Positions 1 to 8,730 of a DNA stretch of 64,000 nt are shown in pieces. Numbering within the stretch: the first letter of the stretch is position 1; each line of letters opens with the position of its first letter. The notes below the pieces were generated by a model. It saw only the letters and a program-made list of their open reading frames with translations, made no database searches and was not told where the DNA came from. The stretch is from positions 26,412 through 90,411 of the forward strand of contig NZ_FNET01000028.1 of assembly GCF_900100275.1 (NCBI RefSeq), written 5' to 3'. The position numbers were made by a program, and so were the translations under genes. This stretch comes from Lentzea albidocapillata subsp. violacea. Lineage in GTDB: Bacteria; Actinomycetota; Actinomycetes; Mycobacteriales; Pseudonocardiaceae.

Positions 1-112
1 CGCGTCCGGTCAGTCGCTTCCCCCAGCCGCCGACAACCCGGCCGGCCACCCCGAGCGGGAGGCTCGCCAGCTTGGCGGTGCGCTGCACGGCCTTGCGCGG
101 AATCTCGGTCAC
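1..112 (-). CDS. ABC1/AarF-family atypical kinase, N-terminal end only
   Basis: Only the first 37 codons lie in the window; the gene runs off the left edge. The GTG start overlaps the stop of the upstream ThiF-like gene in a GTGA, which implies translational coupling. The peptide begins MTEIPRKAVQRTAKLASLPL and continues with a glycine-rich stretch and GKRLTG. This resembles the N-terminus of actinomycete ABC1/UbiB-like kinases (ubiquinone-biosynthesis or ADCK relatives). The kinase core is not visible, so the call rests on the leader sequence and the neighbour. Confidence is moderate. Confidence 0.5.
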   Translation of the reverse strand, partial: MTEIPRKAVQRTAKLASLPLGVAGRVVGGWGKRLTGR

Positions 113-909
113 TCGGCCATGTTATGTGCGGAGCACTGACAGTCCGGGTGCGGATACCAGCTTCGCCTCTCAGCAACACCGGACATGAGGTCGAGCTCGA
201 GAGTGGCGTTCACCACGGGCGGAGGGACCTGGTCGCGGCCGCGGACGTAGCTCAGCGACTCCAGGATCTGTGCCACCGCGAGCGCCGCCGTTCCCGACGC
301 GAACAGCACGTCGGTGGAGGCCGGCCGGCCGACGAGCTGCGCGGCGATGACGGGCCACGCCGGATCTTGGTCGGTGCGGTGCAGGTCCGCGCAGTTCAGG
401 CACGAAGAACGACCGGGCAGGACCAACGGCCCCACGATGCCCACGCCCTCACGTACGCGCACGGCCAGATGCGGCGTCCGGAACGCCATCAGCGTGCTCA
501 CGAGGTTCGGATCGGGGACGAGCGTCGCCGCCAGCACTGTCAGATCGGCGTTGTGCGCGAGCTGAACACCGGATTCCGCTAGAAGCGAAGTAATTGAAAG
601 CGCAAGGTGTCCGGACCCGTGCACGGCGGCCGTCCCACCCCTCGCCGGGGGACCGTCGTCGAGCAGGCCGGCCTCTTCGAGCGAGGACAGAACTTCACCC
701 AGCTGGGTGGGGTCTCCACCGCGGCTTTTCAGCCTTTCACCCAGTTCAGCGACAGTGTGCCGGCCGTCGAGGGTGATCAGTTCGTCGATCAGCGCCTCGG
801 GCAGCGAGTCGATCACGACGGCGTGCTTCGGGTCGGTGCCGACCTGGACGACGCCGGGGGCTCTGCGCACCACGGCCAGTCCTGCGCGCACGCGAGGTCT
901 TGTGTCCAC
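109..909 (-). CDS. ThiF/cyclodehydratase-like (TOMM-type) protein
   Basis: About 266 aa. The first 90 residues look like a winged-helix, leader-binding-like region ending EEAGLLDDG. The rest resembles the degenerate ThiF/E1-like fold of TOMM cyclodehydratase relatives, with LPGRSSCLNCADLH (a CxxC) near residue 165 and a C-terminal HPDCQC. It is too short to be a full E1 enzyme and no ATP-binding loop is obvious, so the catalytic role is unknown. The GTG at 909 gives the usual family start (MDTRPRVRAG); an in-frame TTG at 951 is the alternative. It is co-directional with the ABC1 kinase and overlaps it by 4 nt. No peptide precursor gene is visible, so a housekeeping role is more likely than a RiPP cluster. 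Confidence 0.6.
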   Translation of the reverse strand: MDTRPRVRAGLAVVRRAPGVVQVGTDPKHAVVIDSLPEALIDELITLDGRHTVAELGERLKSRGGDPTQLGEVLSSLEEAGLLDDGPPARGGTAAVHGSGHLALSITSLLAESGVQLAHNADLTVLAATLVPDPNLVSTLMAFRTPHLAVRVREGVGIVGPLVLPGRSSCLNCADLHRTDQDPAWPVIAAQLVGRPASTDVLFASGTAALAVAQILESLSYVRGRDQVPPPVVNATLELDLMSGVAERRSWYPHPDCQCSAHNMAE

Positions 910-954
910 GTCGGCAAGACTGGCAGGGGGCGTGGCCCCCTGCCAGCGCAAACG

Positions 955-1110
955 TCAGACCTTGGCCTTGCCGAGGATCCGCGTCATCTTCGTACCGCAG
1001 ACAGGGCAGGTGCCCTTCGCCATGCGCCGCCCATTGGTCTCCTCGACGTTGCCGTCGAAGTCGCGCTTCTCGCGACACTTGACGCAGTAGCCGTTGTAGG
1101 TGTCGGCCAC
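955..1110 (-). CDS. DUF5679 small zinc-ribbon protein
   Basis: A 51-aa protein starting at a GTG preceded by a strong GGGAGGGG Shine-Dalgarno. The sequence is VADTYNGYCVKC, then a basic middle, then GTCPVCGTKMTRILGKAKV. Two CxxC knuckles about 30 residues apart make a zinc-ribbon fold. DUF5679 proteins have this length and C-terminus, and their function is not established. The frame stays open upstream to 1194, but the Shine-Dalgarno site and family length favour the GTG. It lies about 45 nt upstream of the ThiF-like gene and may be cotranscribed with it. Confidence 0.8.
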   Translation of the reverse strand: MADTYNGYCVKCREKRDFDGNVEETNGRRMAKGTCPVCGTKMTRILGKAKV

Positions 1111-1305
1111 AGCCCCTCCCTTGCAGTTGTGAGTGCGGACACACTCGGGGACCTTGTCGCGACGGTACCTCCGCAGGCGTGCGAAATCGCGCATGTCGAC
1201 CCCGCGCGTGTCCAGCCGCCGTTCGGTGGAACTTCACCCGCCGGGTGCGCGCCTGCCGCCGGTTGGGGGCCGAAAATTGTCGGTGACGCCGTTTACGGTG
1301 ACTGC

Positions 1306-1833
1306 ATGGCCGAACCGCGGGTGGAAGTGCGGCGGAGCCCCCGGCGCCGCCGCATGGTCAGCGCGTACCGGGAGGGCGACACCGTCGTCGTCCTTCTGCC
1401 GGCACGGATGACCAAGGGGGAAGAGAAGCACTGGGTGGCGGAGATGTTGAGCCGCCTCCAGCGCAGTGAGACGCGCAGGAAGTCCCCTGCGCGCACATCG
1501 GACGAGGCGCTGATGGCGCGGTGCGCCGAGCTTTCGGCGCGCTACCTCGACTCGCTGGCGGAGCCGGTGAGCGTGCGCTGGGTGCCGCCCATGCGCACGC
1601 GCTGGGCTTCGTGCACGCCGACAGAGGGCACGATCCGCGTGTCCGAGCGGCTGCGCGAAGTGCCGCCGTGGGTGCTCGACTACGTGCTGGTGCACGAACT
1701 CGCGCACCTGCTGGTGCCAGGGCACGGCAAGGACTTCTGGGAGTGGGTCCACCGCTACCCGAAGACCGAGCGGGCCATGGGCTATCTGGAGGGTCTCTCG
1801 GCCGCCGCAGGCCTGAAGATCACAGAAGACTGA
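1306..1833 (+). CDS. YgjP-like (DUF45) metallopeptidase domain protein
   Basis: A 175-aa protein of the YgjP/DUF45 family, related to SprT/M48-type zinc peptidases. The catalytic signature is VHELAHLLVPGHGKDFWEWV: HELAH supplies two zinc-ligand histidines and the catalytic glutamate, and the downstream GHG histidine is the probable third ligand. Upstream, RWVPPMRTRWASCTPTEGTI matches the family's RWGSC-type strand. The physiological substrate is not known. The ATG at 1306 fits the family N-terminus; the frame is open further upstream, but that stretch lies antisense to DUF5679. It has no signal peptide and is probably cytoplasmic. Confidence 0.85.
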   Translation: MAEPRVEVRRSPRRRRMVSAYREGDTVVVLLPARMTKGEEKHWVAEMLSRLQRSETRRKSPARTSDEALMARCAELSARYLDSLAEPVSVRWVPPMRTRWASCTPTEGTIRVSERLREVPPWVLDYVLVHELAHLLVPGHGKDFWEWVHRYPKTERAMGYLEGLSAAAGLKITED

Positions 1834-1905
1834 GCGCCGGATCGGATCTCATGGGAAAGGTGTGCTCGAGGGGTGCGCTCGCCGGATTCGTTCCGACGTG
1901 TCTTC

Positions 1906-1992
1906 TGGGGGCCGAGCCCCCAGACCCCGCGCCGGGGGAAGCCCCCGGGCCCCATGCGGGGCCGTGCGCTCAGCCCCCGCGCCGGGGCTGAG
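1906..1992. repeat. GC-rich paired-hairpin dispersed repeat, copy 1
   Basis: Two adjacent G/C hairpins (TGGGGGCCGAGCCCCCA, then CCGGGGGAAGCCCCCGG) are followed by a related imperfect pair (GCGGGGCC, CAGCCCCCGCGCCGGGGCTG). The same double hairpin recurs at 8406 and 16677. It sits between the 3' ends of two convergent genes. Confidence 0.75.
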
Positions 1993-2010
1993 CCTTTGGA
2001 CGCTGAAAGC

Positions 2011-2046
2011 GACGCGCCCGGCCAGGAAGTCCTCGCCGGGCGCGTC
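2011..2046. terminator. Hairpin between convergent genes
   Basis: GACGCGCCCGGC pairs with GCCGGGCGCGTC across a 12-nt loop. It lies just past the stop of the DUF2342 gene on the minus strand. There is no clear U-tract on the plus strand and a short pyrimidine run (GCTTTC) on the minus strand. It is probably a terminator for the minus-strand gene. Confidence 0.55.
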
Positions 2047-2059
2047 GTTCAGGTGCCGG

Positions 2060-3364
2060 TCAGGGCTTGTCGGACTGGCCGCCGTCCTTGCCCTCGTCCT
2101 CGCGCATGGTGCGCTCCAGCTCGGCGATCGGGTCCTCCAGCGCCTTGCGGGTGTTCGTCAGGCGCTCCGCGAACTCCAGCGGGTCGTCGAGGTCCTCGGC
2201 GGTCGGGACGAGCTCGGCGTGCTCCCACACGCTGTCGCGCACCTCGACGCCGTGCTGGTCGCCGACCAGCTTCCACAGGGCCGAGGCGGCCCGCAGCTTG
2301 CGCGGGCGCAGCTCCAGGCCCACGAGCGTCGCGAACGTCTGCTCGGCCGGGCCGCCGGAGGCACGGCGGCGGCGCAGTGTCTCGCGCAGGGCCGCGGCGC
2401 CGGGCAGGCGGTCGGAGACGGCGGCGTCGACCACGACGTCCACCCAGCCCTCGACGAGCGCGAGGAGCGTCTCCAGGCGGTTCAGCGCCGCCTTCTGCTC
2501 CGGGGTGGTCTGCGGTTCGAGCAGGCCCGAGCCCATGGCCTCCTCGATGGAGGCGGGGTTCGACGGGTCGATCTGGCCGGCGAGCTGCTCCAGGGCCGAG
2601 GTGTCGACCTTGATGCCCTTGGCGAACTCCTCGACGGTGTCGAGCAGGCGCTGCCGCAGCCACGGCACGTGCGTGAAGAGGCGCTGGTGGGCGGCCTCGC
2701 GGGCGGCGAGGAACACCATGACCTCGGATGCGGGACGCTCCAGGCCCTCGGTGAACTTCTCGATGTTCGCCGGCAGCAGGGCCGCGGTGCCCTCGGGGCC
2801 GAGCGGCAGGCCGACGTCGGTCGAGGTCAGCACCTCGGCGCCGAGCTGTGCCAGCGCGTTGCCGAGCTGCGAGCCGAACGCCATGCCGCCCATCTGGCCG
2901 AGCATCGCCAGCAGCGGGCCGGCCGCCTGCTTGGCCTCGGCGGGCATCGCCTCGACCCAGGCGCCGGACATGCGCTGCGCGACCGGGTCGCACAGGCGCT
3001 GCCAGGTCGGGATGGTGCGCTCGATCCAGTCGCGCGCGGTCCACGTCTGCGTTGTGCGGGTGCCGGCGGGCAGCGACGTGACCGGGTCGAGCCACATCTC
3101 GGCCAGGTGCACGGCGTCGGTGACCGCGCTCGACTGGTCGGCGGCGAACCCGATCGTGGTCGTCGACGAGGACAGCTGCTGGAACGCGATCTGCTTGGCG
3201 AGGTCGTAGTTCACCGGCCCGCTCGACGAGCCCGCGTTGCTCAACATCGAGCCCAGTTGGCTCAGCATGTCGCCCAGCTGGCTGAAGTCGAACGGGTTGT
3301 CTCCCGGCTTCCCGCCCTTGTCGTCGGGGTCGTCGGGGCGGAACCCGAACGGCACGTCACTCAT
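2060..3364 (-). CDS. DUF2342 / zinc-dependent metalloprotease-like protein
   Basis: A 434-aa protein of the actinobacterial DUF2342 family, annotated as zinc-dependent metalloprotease or putative hydrolase and related to the F420-associated paralogue. The N-terminus (MSDVPFGFRPDD) is acidic and low-complexity, followed by repeated DFSQLGDMLSQLGSML-type helices. The central motif is FLAAREAAHQRLFTHVPWL, where the family's H/E zinc-type residues lie. The acidic C-terminal tail is KDGGQSDKP. It is divergent from the YlbL-type protease, with starts 44 nt apart. The substrate is unknown and protease activity is a family-level prediction. Confidence 0.8.
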   Translation of the reverse strand: MSDVPFGFRPDDPDDKGGKPGDNPFDFSQLGDMLSQLGSMLSNAGSSSGPVNYDLAKQIAFQQLSSSTTTIGFAADQSSAVTDAVHLAEMWLDPVTSLPAGTRTTQTWTARDWIERTIPTWQRLCDPVAQRMSGAWVEAMPAEAKQAAGPLLAMLGQMGGMAFGSQLGNALAQLGAEVLTSTDVGLPLGPEGTAALLPANIEKFTEGLERPASEVMVFLAAREAAHQRLFTHVPWLRQRLLDTVEEFAKGIKVDTSALEQLAGQIDPSNPASIEEAMGSGLLEPQTTPEQKAALNRLETLLALVEGWVDVVVDAAVSDRLPGAAALRETLRRRRASGGPAEQTFATLVGLELRPRKLRAASALWKLVGDQHGVEVRDSVWEHAELVPTAEDLDDPLEFAERLTNTRKALEDPIAELERTMREDEGKDGGQSDKP

Positions 3365-3408
3365 GCCTCTACCGTACGCGGACAGACATGGTCGTACGCT
3401 GTTCAGCC

Positions 3409-4488
3409 GTGAGTGAAACCGTCACGACCGCACCCCCACCCGCGCCCCCGCCGAGGGAACGCGGACTGACCCGCCGGACGTGGACGCTGATCGTCAGCTT
3501 CCTAGTGGTGGCGGCGCTCGGACTGCTCGGCGGTTTCGCCAGAGTCCCGTACGTCGCGCTGGGCCCCGGCCCGACCTACGACGTGCTCGGCCAGGTCAAG
3601 GACGCCGACGTGGTGTCGGTCGAGGGCCAGGACACCTTCCCCACCAAGGGGACCCTGCGCATGACGACGGTCTCGCTCACCGACGACGTGTCGCTGTTCG
3701 GCGCGCTGGGTCTGTGGTTGTCCGGCCGCTACGCGCTGGCGCCGCGCGAGGAGTTCTTCAAGCCCGGCGAGTCGGAGCAGCAGGTCCAGGAGAACAACGA
3801 GCGCGCGTTCAGCGAGTCGCAGACCGCCGCCGAGGTCGCGGCGCTGAACTACCTCAAGTATCCGGGCATGGTGATCGCGAACCAGGTCACCAAGGGCAGC
3901 CCGGCGGAGAACGTGATCCCGCTCGGCGCCCGCATCATCTCGGTCAACGGCAAGCAGGTGCAGAGCGCCGCCGACGTGAGCAGCTCGCTGGAGAACACCA
4001 GGCCCGGCGACCGCATCGAGGTGGCGTTCGAGAAGGACGGCACCTCCCAGTCGACCCAGCTCACCCTCGGCACCCGCGACGACGGCCGTCCGGCGGGCTT
4101 CATCGGCATCTCGCCGGTCGACCGCGCCGACGTGCCGTTCAAGATCAAGATCAGCCTCTCCGACGTGGGCGGCCCCTCGGCCGGCCTGATCTTCGCGCTG
4201 GCGATCGTCGACAAGCTGACGCCGGGCGAGCTCAACGGCGGCAAGGCCATCGCGGGCACCGGCGAGATCACCGGCGACGGCACCGTGAAGCCCATCGGCG
4301 GCATCGCCTTCAAGATGGTCGCCGCCAAGGAAGCGGGCGCGACGGCGTTCCTCGTGCCGGCCGACAACTGCGCGGACGCCAAGCAGCAGGCCCCCGCCGA
4401 CCTCAAGCTGATCAAGGTCGAGAACCTGACGGACGCCGTGTCGTCGCTGGAGGCGCTCAACGCCGGCAAGGACACGCCGAGCTGCTGA
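3409..4488 (+). CDS. YlbL-type PDZ/Lon-like serine protease, membrane-anchored
   Basis: About 359 aa. One N-terminal membrane helix (near residues 25-45, WTLIVSFLVVAALGLLGG) is followed by an extracytoplasmic region, a PDZ domain around residues 155-215 (KGSPAENVIPLGARIISVNG) and an S16 Lon-type protease domain. The nucleophile serine is in GGPSAGLIFALAI. The partner lysine is in the GIAFKMVAAKEAG segment, after GTGEITGDGTVKPIGG. YlbL-family proteases act at the membrane. The GTG at 3409 gives MSETVTTAPPP; an upstream in-frame ATG at 3388 would add seven residues. It lies back to back with the DUF2342 protease, with only a short divergent promoter region between. Confidence 0.88.
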   Translation: MSETVTTAPPPAPPPRERGLTRRTWTLIVSFLVVAALGLLGGFARVPYVALGPGPTYDVLGQVKDADVVSVEGQDTFPTKGTLRMTTVSLTDDVSLFGALGLWLSGRYALAPREEFFKPGESEQQVQENNERAFSESQTAAEVAALNYLKYPGMVIANQVTKGSPAENVIPLGARIISVNGKQVQSAADVSSSLENTRPGDRIEVAFEKDGTSQSTQLTLGTRDDGRPAGFIGISPVDRADVPFKIKISLSDVGGPSAGLIFALAIVDKLTPGELNGGKAIAGTGEITGDGTVKPIGGIAFKMVAAKEAGATAFLVPADNCADAKQQAPADLKLIKVENLTDAVSSLEALNAGKDTPSC

Positions 4489-4534
4489 CTCCGGTCGGCG
4501 CTGTCCGCTTGCCGCGAACATCAGGCAACGACAT

Positions 4535-4568
4535 CACAACCCCGGCGCGATCACGTGCCGGGGTTGTG
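4535..4568. terminator. Bidirectional terminator between convergent genes
   Basis: CACAACCCCGGC pairs perfectly with GCCGGGGTTGTG around a 10-nt loop. It lies between the stop of the YlbL-type protease and the stop of the PPA1309-family gene, and its position can serve both. Confidence 0.75.
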
Positions 4569-4588
4569 CCAGCCTGGGGAGATGACGA

Positions 4589-5128
4589 CTAGGGCCGCAG
4601 CGTGGCGAGCAGGGCGTCGGTGAGGTTGGGCGCCAGTTCGGGGTGCTCGACGAACTCCTCCGGCACCTCGACCGTCCCGCGCAGCCTCAGCACGCAGGAC
4701 ACCGAGCCGTCGCGCAGCACCGCCGCCACCAGGCGCGCCTCGCGGCGGGCGGGGTGTTCGGCGGCGAAGCGGCGGGCCGCCTCGTCGTCCAGTTCGCCGT
4801 GGCTCAGTTCCGTCTCGGCCTCCGGCGGCAGGACGACGATCTCCTGGGCCAGGGCGCACCCGGTGACGGCCGGGGGCCACTCGATGCCCAGGAGCGCGTC
4901 GCCCAGATCGCCCGAGAGCTCCTCCTGGGCGATCGGGGTCAGCGGACTCGACTCCGGGTCGAGCTGGTTCCGCAGCTCCGGCTGCTGGTCGAGCAGGTCT
5001 GAGGTGGCCACTAGGGCGAAGAGTTGCGGAGGCTGCTCCCAGCCGCCTGCCGCTACGAACTCCTCAACCTCGCGGGCGACCGTCGGGAGGATGACCGCTG
5101 GCGTTTCACTCGCTGACACGCGTGTCAT
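4589..5128 (-). CDS. PPA1309 family protein
   Basis: A 179-aa protein matching the actinobacterial PPA1309 family over its full length. Recognisable segments are LFALVATSDLLDQQPEL, LLGIEWPPAVTGCALAQEIVVLPP and VAAVLRDGSVSCVLRLRG. It has no membrane segment or catalytic motif and the family has no established function. It commonly sits beside the UPF0182 gene in actinomycetes, as here, where the two are divergent with about 95 nt between starts. The ATG start gives MTRVSASETP. Confidence 0.85.
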   Translation of the reverse strand: MTRVSASETPAVILPTVAREVEEFVAAGGWEQPPQLFALVATSDLLDQQPELRNQLDPESSPLTPIAQEELSGDLGDALLGIEWPPAVTGCALAQEIVVLPPEAETELSHGELDDEAARRFAAEHPARREARLVAAVLRDGSVSCVLRLRGTVEVPEEFVEHPELAPNLTDALLATLRP

Positions 5129-5222
5129 CGTAAGACTGCGGGCTTCACGGGAACCCAGGGCGTCGTCCGTAGAGTTGGACTAAACGTACGTATCGATTTA
5201 CCGCGATCCAGGAGCGTGCCTC

Positions 5223-8222
5223 GTGGCCACACGGCCTCCGGTCGGACTGCCGAAACTGTCCCGGCGCAGCCGAATACTGCTCATCGTGGGTGTTGTGCTT
5301 TTGTTCGGTCTCATCACGGGATCGCGGCTGCTCGACACCTACGTGAACTGGCTGTGGTTCGGCGAGGTGAAATTCCGCGACGTCTACAGCACAGTCCTGC
5401 TCACCCGCCTGTCGCTGTTCGTGGCGGTCGGGGCCGTGGTCGGCGGCATCGTCGCGCTGAACCTCTTCCTCGCGTACCGGGCCCGGCCGGTGTTCGTGCC
5501 GGTGTCCGGGCCCGATGACCCGGTGGCGCGCTACCGCACCGTCGTGATGGGGCGGGTGCGGTTCTTCGCGATCGGCATCCCCGTGTTCGTCGGGCTGATC
5601 GCGGGCGCGTCGGCGCAGGCCGACTGGCAGCAGATCCAGCTGTTCCTGAACTCCCAGCCGTTCGGCGTGACCGACCCGCAGTTCGGGCACGACATCGGCT
5701 TCTACGCGTTCCAGCTGCCGTTCTACGAGTGGCTGCTGTCGTGGCTGTTCATCACGGTCGCGGTGTCGTTCATCGGCGCGGTCATCGCGCACTACCTCTT
5801 CGGCGGCATCCGGCTGGCCGGTCGCGGCGGCCAGCTCTCGGGCCCCGCGCGGCTGCACCTGGCGCTCGTCGCCGGCACGTTCGTGCTGCTCAAGGCCGTC
5901 GCGTACTTCTTCGACCGCTACTCGCTGCTGTTGCACGAGAACGAGAAGTTCGTCGGCGCGAGCTACACCGACCTCAACGCGGTGCTGCCCGCCAAGCTGA
6001 TCCTGCTGTGCATCGCGGTGTTCTGCGCCGTCGCGTTCTTCGCGGGCGCGTTCATGCGCAACGTGCAGCTGCCCGCCATCGCGACCGTCCTGCTGGTGCT
6101 GTCGAGCGTGCTCGTCGGTGCGGCGTGGCCCGCGGTGCTGGAGCAGTTCTCGGTCAAGCCGAACGCCATCCAGAAGGAAGCCGAGTCGATCAGCCGCAAC
6201 ATCGCGGCGACACGGCAGTCGTTCGGGCTGACCGACGACAAGGTCGAGACGAAACCGTACGAGGGCAAGCAGAACGTCACCAACGACCAGGTCAAGACCA
6301 ACGACGCGGCGACGCTGGGCAACATCCGCCTGCTCGACCCGGCGGTGCTCTCGCGGACCTTCACGCAGTTCCAGCAGCTGCGGCCGTTCTACGGCTTCCC
6401 GAACAAGCTCGACGTCGACCGGTACACACTGGAAGGAAAGCTCCGCGACTACATCGTCGCGGTGCGCGAGCTGAAGCTCGACAGCCTGCCGCAGGGCCAG
6501 CGCGACTGGATCAACCAGCACCTCATCTACACGCACGGCAACGGCTTCGTCTACGCCGAGGCGAACAAGGTGAACGCGGTCGCCGACGAGTCCAACGGCG
6601 GCTACCCGGACTTCAAGACCGGTGAGGTCAAGTCCAACGGCGACGTCGGCAACGTGCCGAACGGCATCCAGGTCGACCAGCCCCGCACCTACTTCGGCGA
6701 GCTGTTCGGCGTGAACGACTACTCGATCGTCGGCGGCCGCCCGGCCGGCTCGGCGGCGGAGTACGACACGGACGCCAAGTCCTACACCTACACCGGTAGC
6801 GGTGGCGTCCCGATCGGCAGCCTGTTCAACAAGCTGGCCTTCGCGGCGTACTACGGCGAGCGCAACATCCTCTTCAACCAGTCGATCGCGGACGAGTCGA
6901 AGATCCTGTTCAAGCGCACGCCGCGCGACCGCGTGCAGGCCGTCGCCCCGTGGCTCACGGTCGACAGCGACCCGTACCCGGCCGTCGTCAACGGCCGCAT
7001 CACGTGGATCGTCGACGGCTACACCACGCTCGAGAACTACCCGTACGCCCAGCGCACGCAGCTCGGTGACGCGACGAACGACTCGCTCACCGCGGACGGC
7101 GTCGTCATCTCGCAGGTCAACAAGCCCGTCAACTACATCCGCAACTCGGTCAAGGCCACTGTGGACGCTTACGACGGCTCGGTGAACCTGTACCAGATCG
7201 ACGACAAGGACCCGGTCCTCAAGGCGTGGATGGGCGTCTTCCCGAACACGGTGAAGCCCGGCAGCGAGATCTCGGACGCGCTGCGCGCGCACTTCCGCTA
7301 CCCCGAGGACCTGTTCAAGGTGCAGCGGCAGATCCTGTCGAAGTACCACGTCTCGTCGCCGTCGGACTTCTACTCCGGTGTCGCCTACTGGGCACCGCCG
7401 CAGGACCCGACGATCGACAACGTGACGACGGCCGACGCCCAGCGCGACGCGGCGAGCAAGCGCCGTGACGCCCAGCCGCCGTTCTACGTCCTCGCCGGTG
7501 ACCCGGGCGACCCGAGCAAGGTCCGCTTCCAGCTGACCAGCCCGCTCGTCCGCGAGAACCGGGAGTTCATGGCGGCCCACGTCTCGGTCGGATCCGATCC
7601 GGACAACTACGGGAAGATCAGCGTCCTGCAACTCAGCCAGGACGCGAAGGGCCCGCAGCAGATCCAGACACAGTTCCTCACGTCGGACAACGTCAGCCGT
7701 GAGCTCAACCTGCTGACCCAGCAGAAGACCACGGTCGTCTACGGCAACCTGCTCACACTGCCCGTGGGCGGAGCGCTGCTCTACGTCGAACCCGTCTACA
7801 TCGAACGCGCGTCGAACAACACGTCGTACCCGCAGCTGTCCAAGGTGCTCGTCTGGTACGGCGACCGGGTCGGCTACGCGTCCACGTTGAACGAGGCGCT
7901 GGACCAGGTGCTCAGCGGAGCCGGCTCGGTCGTGCCGCCGCCGAGTGACAACAACGGCAACGGCCAGAACACCACGCCGCCGACCACGCCGCCCACCAAC
8001 AGCGCGCTGAGCCCTGAGCTGCAGAAGGCGGTCAGCGACATCGACGCGGCGCTGGCCGACATCAAGAGGGCCCAGCAGAACAGCAACTTCACCGAGCTCG
8101 GCCAGGCGTACGCCAAGCTGGACGACGCCACCAAGAGGTTCAAGCAGTACAACACCGGGGCACCGGCCGCGCCGCCGACGGGCCAGTCGTCGGTTGTGCC
8201 GAGCCCCACACCGTCCGGCTGA
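5223..8222 (+). CDS. UPF0182 (COG1615) large membrane protein
   Basis: A 999-aa UPF0182 family protein. About seven hydrophobic helices occupy the first 310 residues (the first is ILLIVGVVLLFGLITGS). A long extracytoplasmic region follows, with repeated Asp/Asn/Tyr-rich segments such as YPYAQRTQLGDATNDSLTADG. The C-terminus is Pro/Thr/Asn-rich and ends in a coiled-coil-like stretch (residues 925-970) and VVPSPTPSG. The family is universal in actinobacteria and its function is unknown. The GTG start follows GGAGCGTGCCTC. It is divergent from the PPA1309 gene. A 1,034-codon open frame antisense to it is a compositional shadow. Confidence 0.9.
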   Translation: MATRPPVGLPKLSRRSRILLIVGVVLLFGLITGSRLLDTYVNWLWFGEVKFRDVYSTVLLTRLSLFVAVGAVVGGIVALNLFLAYRARPVFVPVSGPDDPVARYRTVVMGRVRFFAIGIPVFVGLIAGASAQADWQQIQLFLNSQPFGVTDPQFGHDIGFYAFQLPFYEWLLSWLFITVAVSFIGAVIAHYLFGGIRLAGRGGQLSGPARLHLALVAGTFVLLKAVAYFFDRYSLLLHENEKFVGASYTDLNAVLPAKLILLCIAVFCAVAFFAGAFMRNVQLPAIATVLLVLSSVLVGAAWPAVLEQFSVKPNAIQKEAESISRNIAATRQSFGLTDDKVETKPYEGKQNVTNDQVKTNDAATLGNIRLLDPAVLSRTFTQFQQLRPFYGFPNKLDVDRYTLEGKLRDYIVAVRELKLDSLPQGQRDWINQHLIYTHGNGFVYAEANKVNAVADESNGGYPDFKTGEVKSNGDVGNVPNGIQVDQPRTYFGELFGVNDYSIVGGRPAGSAAEYDTDAKSYTYTGSGGVPIGSLFNKLAFAAYYGERNILFNQSIADESKILFKRTPRDRVQAVAPWLTVDSDPYPAVVNGRITWIVDGYTTLENYPYAQRTQLGDATNDSLTADGVVISQVNKPVNYIRNSVKATVDAYDGSVNLYQIDDKDPVLKAWMGVFPNTVKPGSEISDALRAHFRYPEDLFKVQRQILSKYHVSSPSDFYSGVAYWAPPQDPTIDNVTTADAQRDAASKRRDAQPPFYVLAGDPGDPSKVRFQLTSPLVRENREFMAAHVSVGSDPDNYGKISVLQLSQDAKGPQQIQTQFLTSDNVSRELNLLTQQKTTVVYGNLLTLPVGGALLYVEPVYIERASNNTSYPQLSKVLVWYGDRVGYASTLNEALDQVLSGAGSVVPPPSDNNGNGQNTTPPTTPPTNSALSPELQKAVSDIDAALADIKRAQQNSNFTELGQAYAKLDDATKRFKQYNTGAPAAPPTGQSSVVPSPTPSG

Positions 8223-8231
8223 CCTACCGAT

Positions 8232-8261
8232 TTGCATTCTCCGCTCCACCCCGCGTAGAGT
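8232..8261 (+). promoter_or_regulatory. Probable promoter of initiator tRNA copy 1
   Basis: TTGCAT (8232) and TAGAGT (8256) are separated by 18 nt and end 12 nt before the mature tRNA. The second copy has GTGAAA (8652) and TAGAGT (8676) at the same 18-nt spacing, but that box lies about 50 nt upstream of its tRNA, implying a longer 5' leader. Confidence 0.5.
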
Positions 8262-8273
8262 TCCAATTACCGA

Positions 8274-8347
8274 CGCGGGGTGGAGCAGCTCGGTAGCTCG
8301 CTGGGCTCATAACCCAGAGGTCGCAGGTTCAAATCCTGTCCCCGCTA
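8274..8347 (+). tRNA. Initiator tRNA-fMet (CAT), copy 1
   Basis: A 74-nt cloverleaf with anticodon CAT in CTCATAA and the three consecutive G:C pairs (GGG/CCC) of initiator tRNAs. The 1:72 position is unpaired (C1 opposite U72), as needed for formylation and exclusion from EF-Tu. The T-arm is AGGTTCAAATCCT. The 3' CCA is not encoded. It is identical to the copy at 8731. Confidence 0.96.
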
Positions 8348-8357
8348 CAAAGTTGGG

Positions 8358-8397
8358 AAAGTCCTGTCTGCGGAGATCGCAGACAGGACTTTTTCGC
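8358..8397 (+). terminator. Rho-independent terminator after tRNA-fMet copy 1
   Basis: A 15-bp perfect stem (AAAGTCCTGTCTGCG / CGCAGACAGGACTTT) with a 5-nt GAGAT loop is followed by more T residues. Confidence 0.9.
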
Positions 8398-8730
8398 ATT
8401 TACATTGGGGGCAGAGCCCCCAAACCCCACCCCGGGGGCAAGCCCCCGGACCCCCGCCTGCCTTGCCTTCGGCATCGGCAGGCCACCCTTCGCGTCAGCT
8501 TTCCCCGGCCTTGCCTTCGGCGTCGGCTGACAAACACCTCGCGCTCGGTCGCCTCGCCTTCGACTGGCGCAAATGCTTCGCCTTCGGCGTTGGTTGGGGC
8601 GGAGGGGGTTTGGGGGCGTTGACCTGCGGTTATGGTGCTTAAGGGGGGTGGGTGAAAAGGGGTTTTTGGAGGGTGTAGAGTTCTCCTTACAACAGCAAGA
8701 CAGCAACACGGTTAGACAAGCTAGAAGCGG
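8398..8730. other. Intergenic stretch between the twin initiator tRNAs
   Basis: No gene is supported here. It holds hairpin repeat copy 2 (8406-8456), then a run of related CCTTCGGC(A/G)TCGGC motifs at about 8464-8600 and a G-rich, T-rich stretch. A probable tRNA promoter (GTGAAA-18-TAGAGT, 8652-8681) precedes the second tRNA. Confidence 0.6.
8406..8456. repeat. GC-rich paired-hairpin dispersed repeat, copy 2
   Basis: TGGGGGCAGAGCCCCCA followed by CCGGGGGCAAGCCCCCGG and ACCCCCG. It matches copies 1 and 3 position by position apart from loop bases and one or two indels. It sits just past the tRNA terminator. Confidence 0.8.

Noticed and set aside
5145..8249. A 1,034-codon open frame on the minus strand
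   Set aside because: It is exactly antisense to the UPF0182 gene, Arg/Val/Glu-rich, and has no family resemblance; it arises from high GC in the third codon position.
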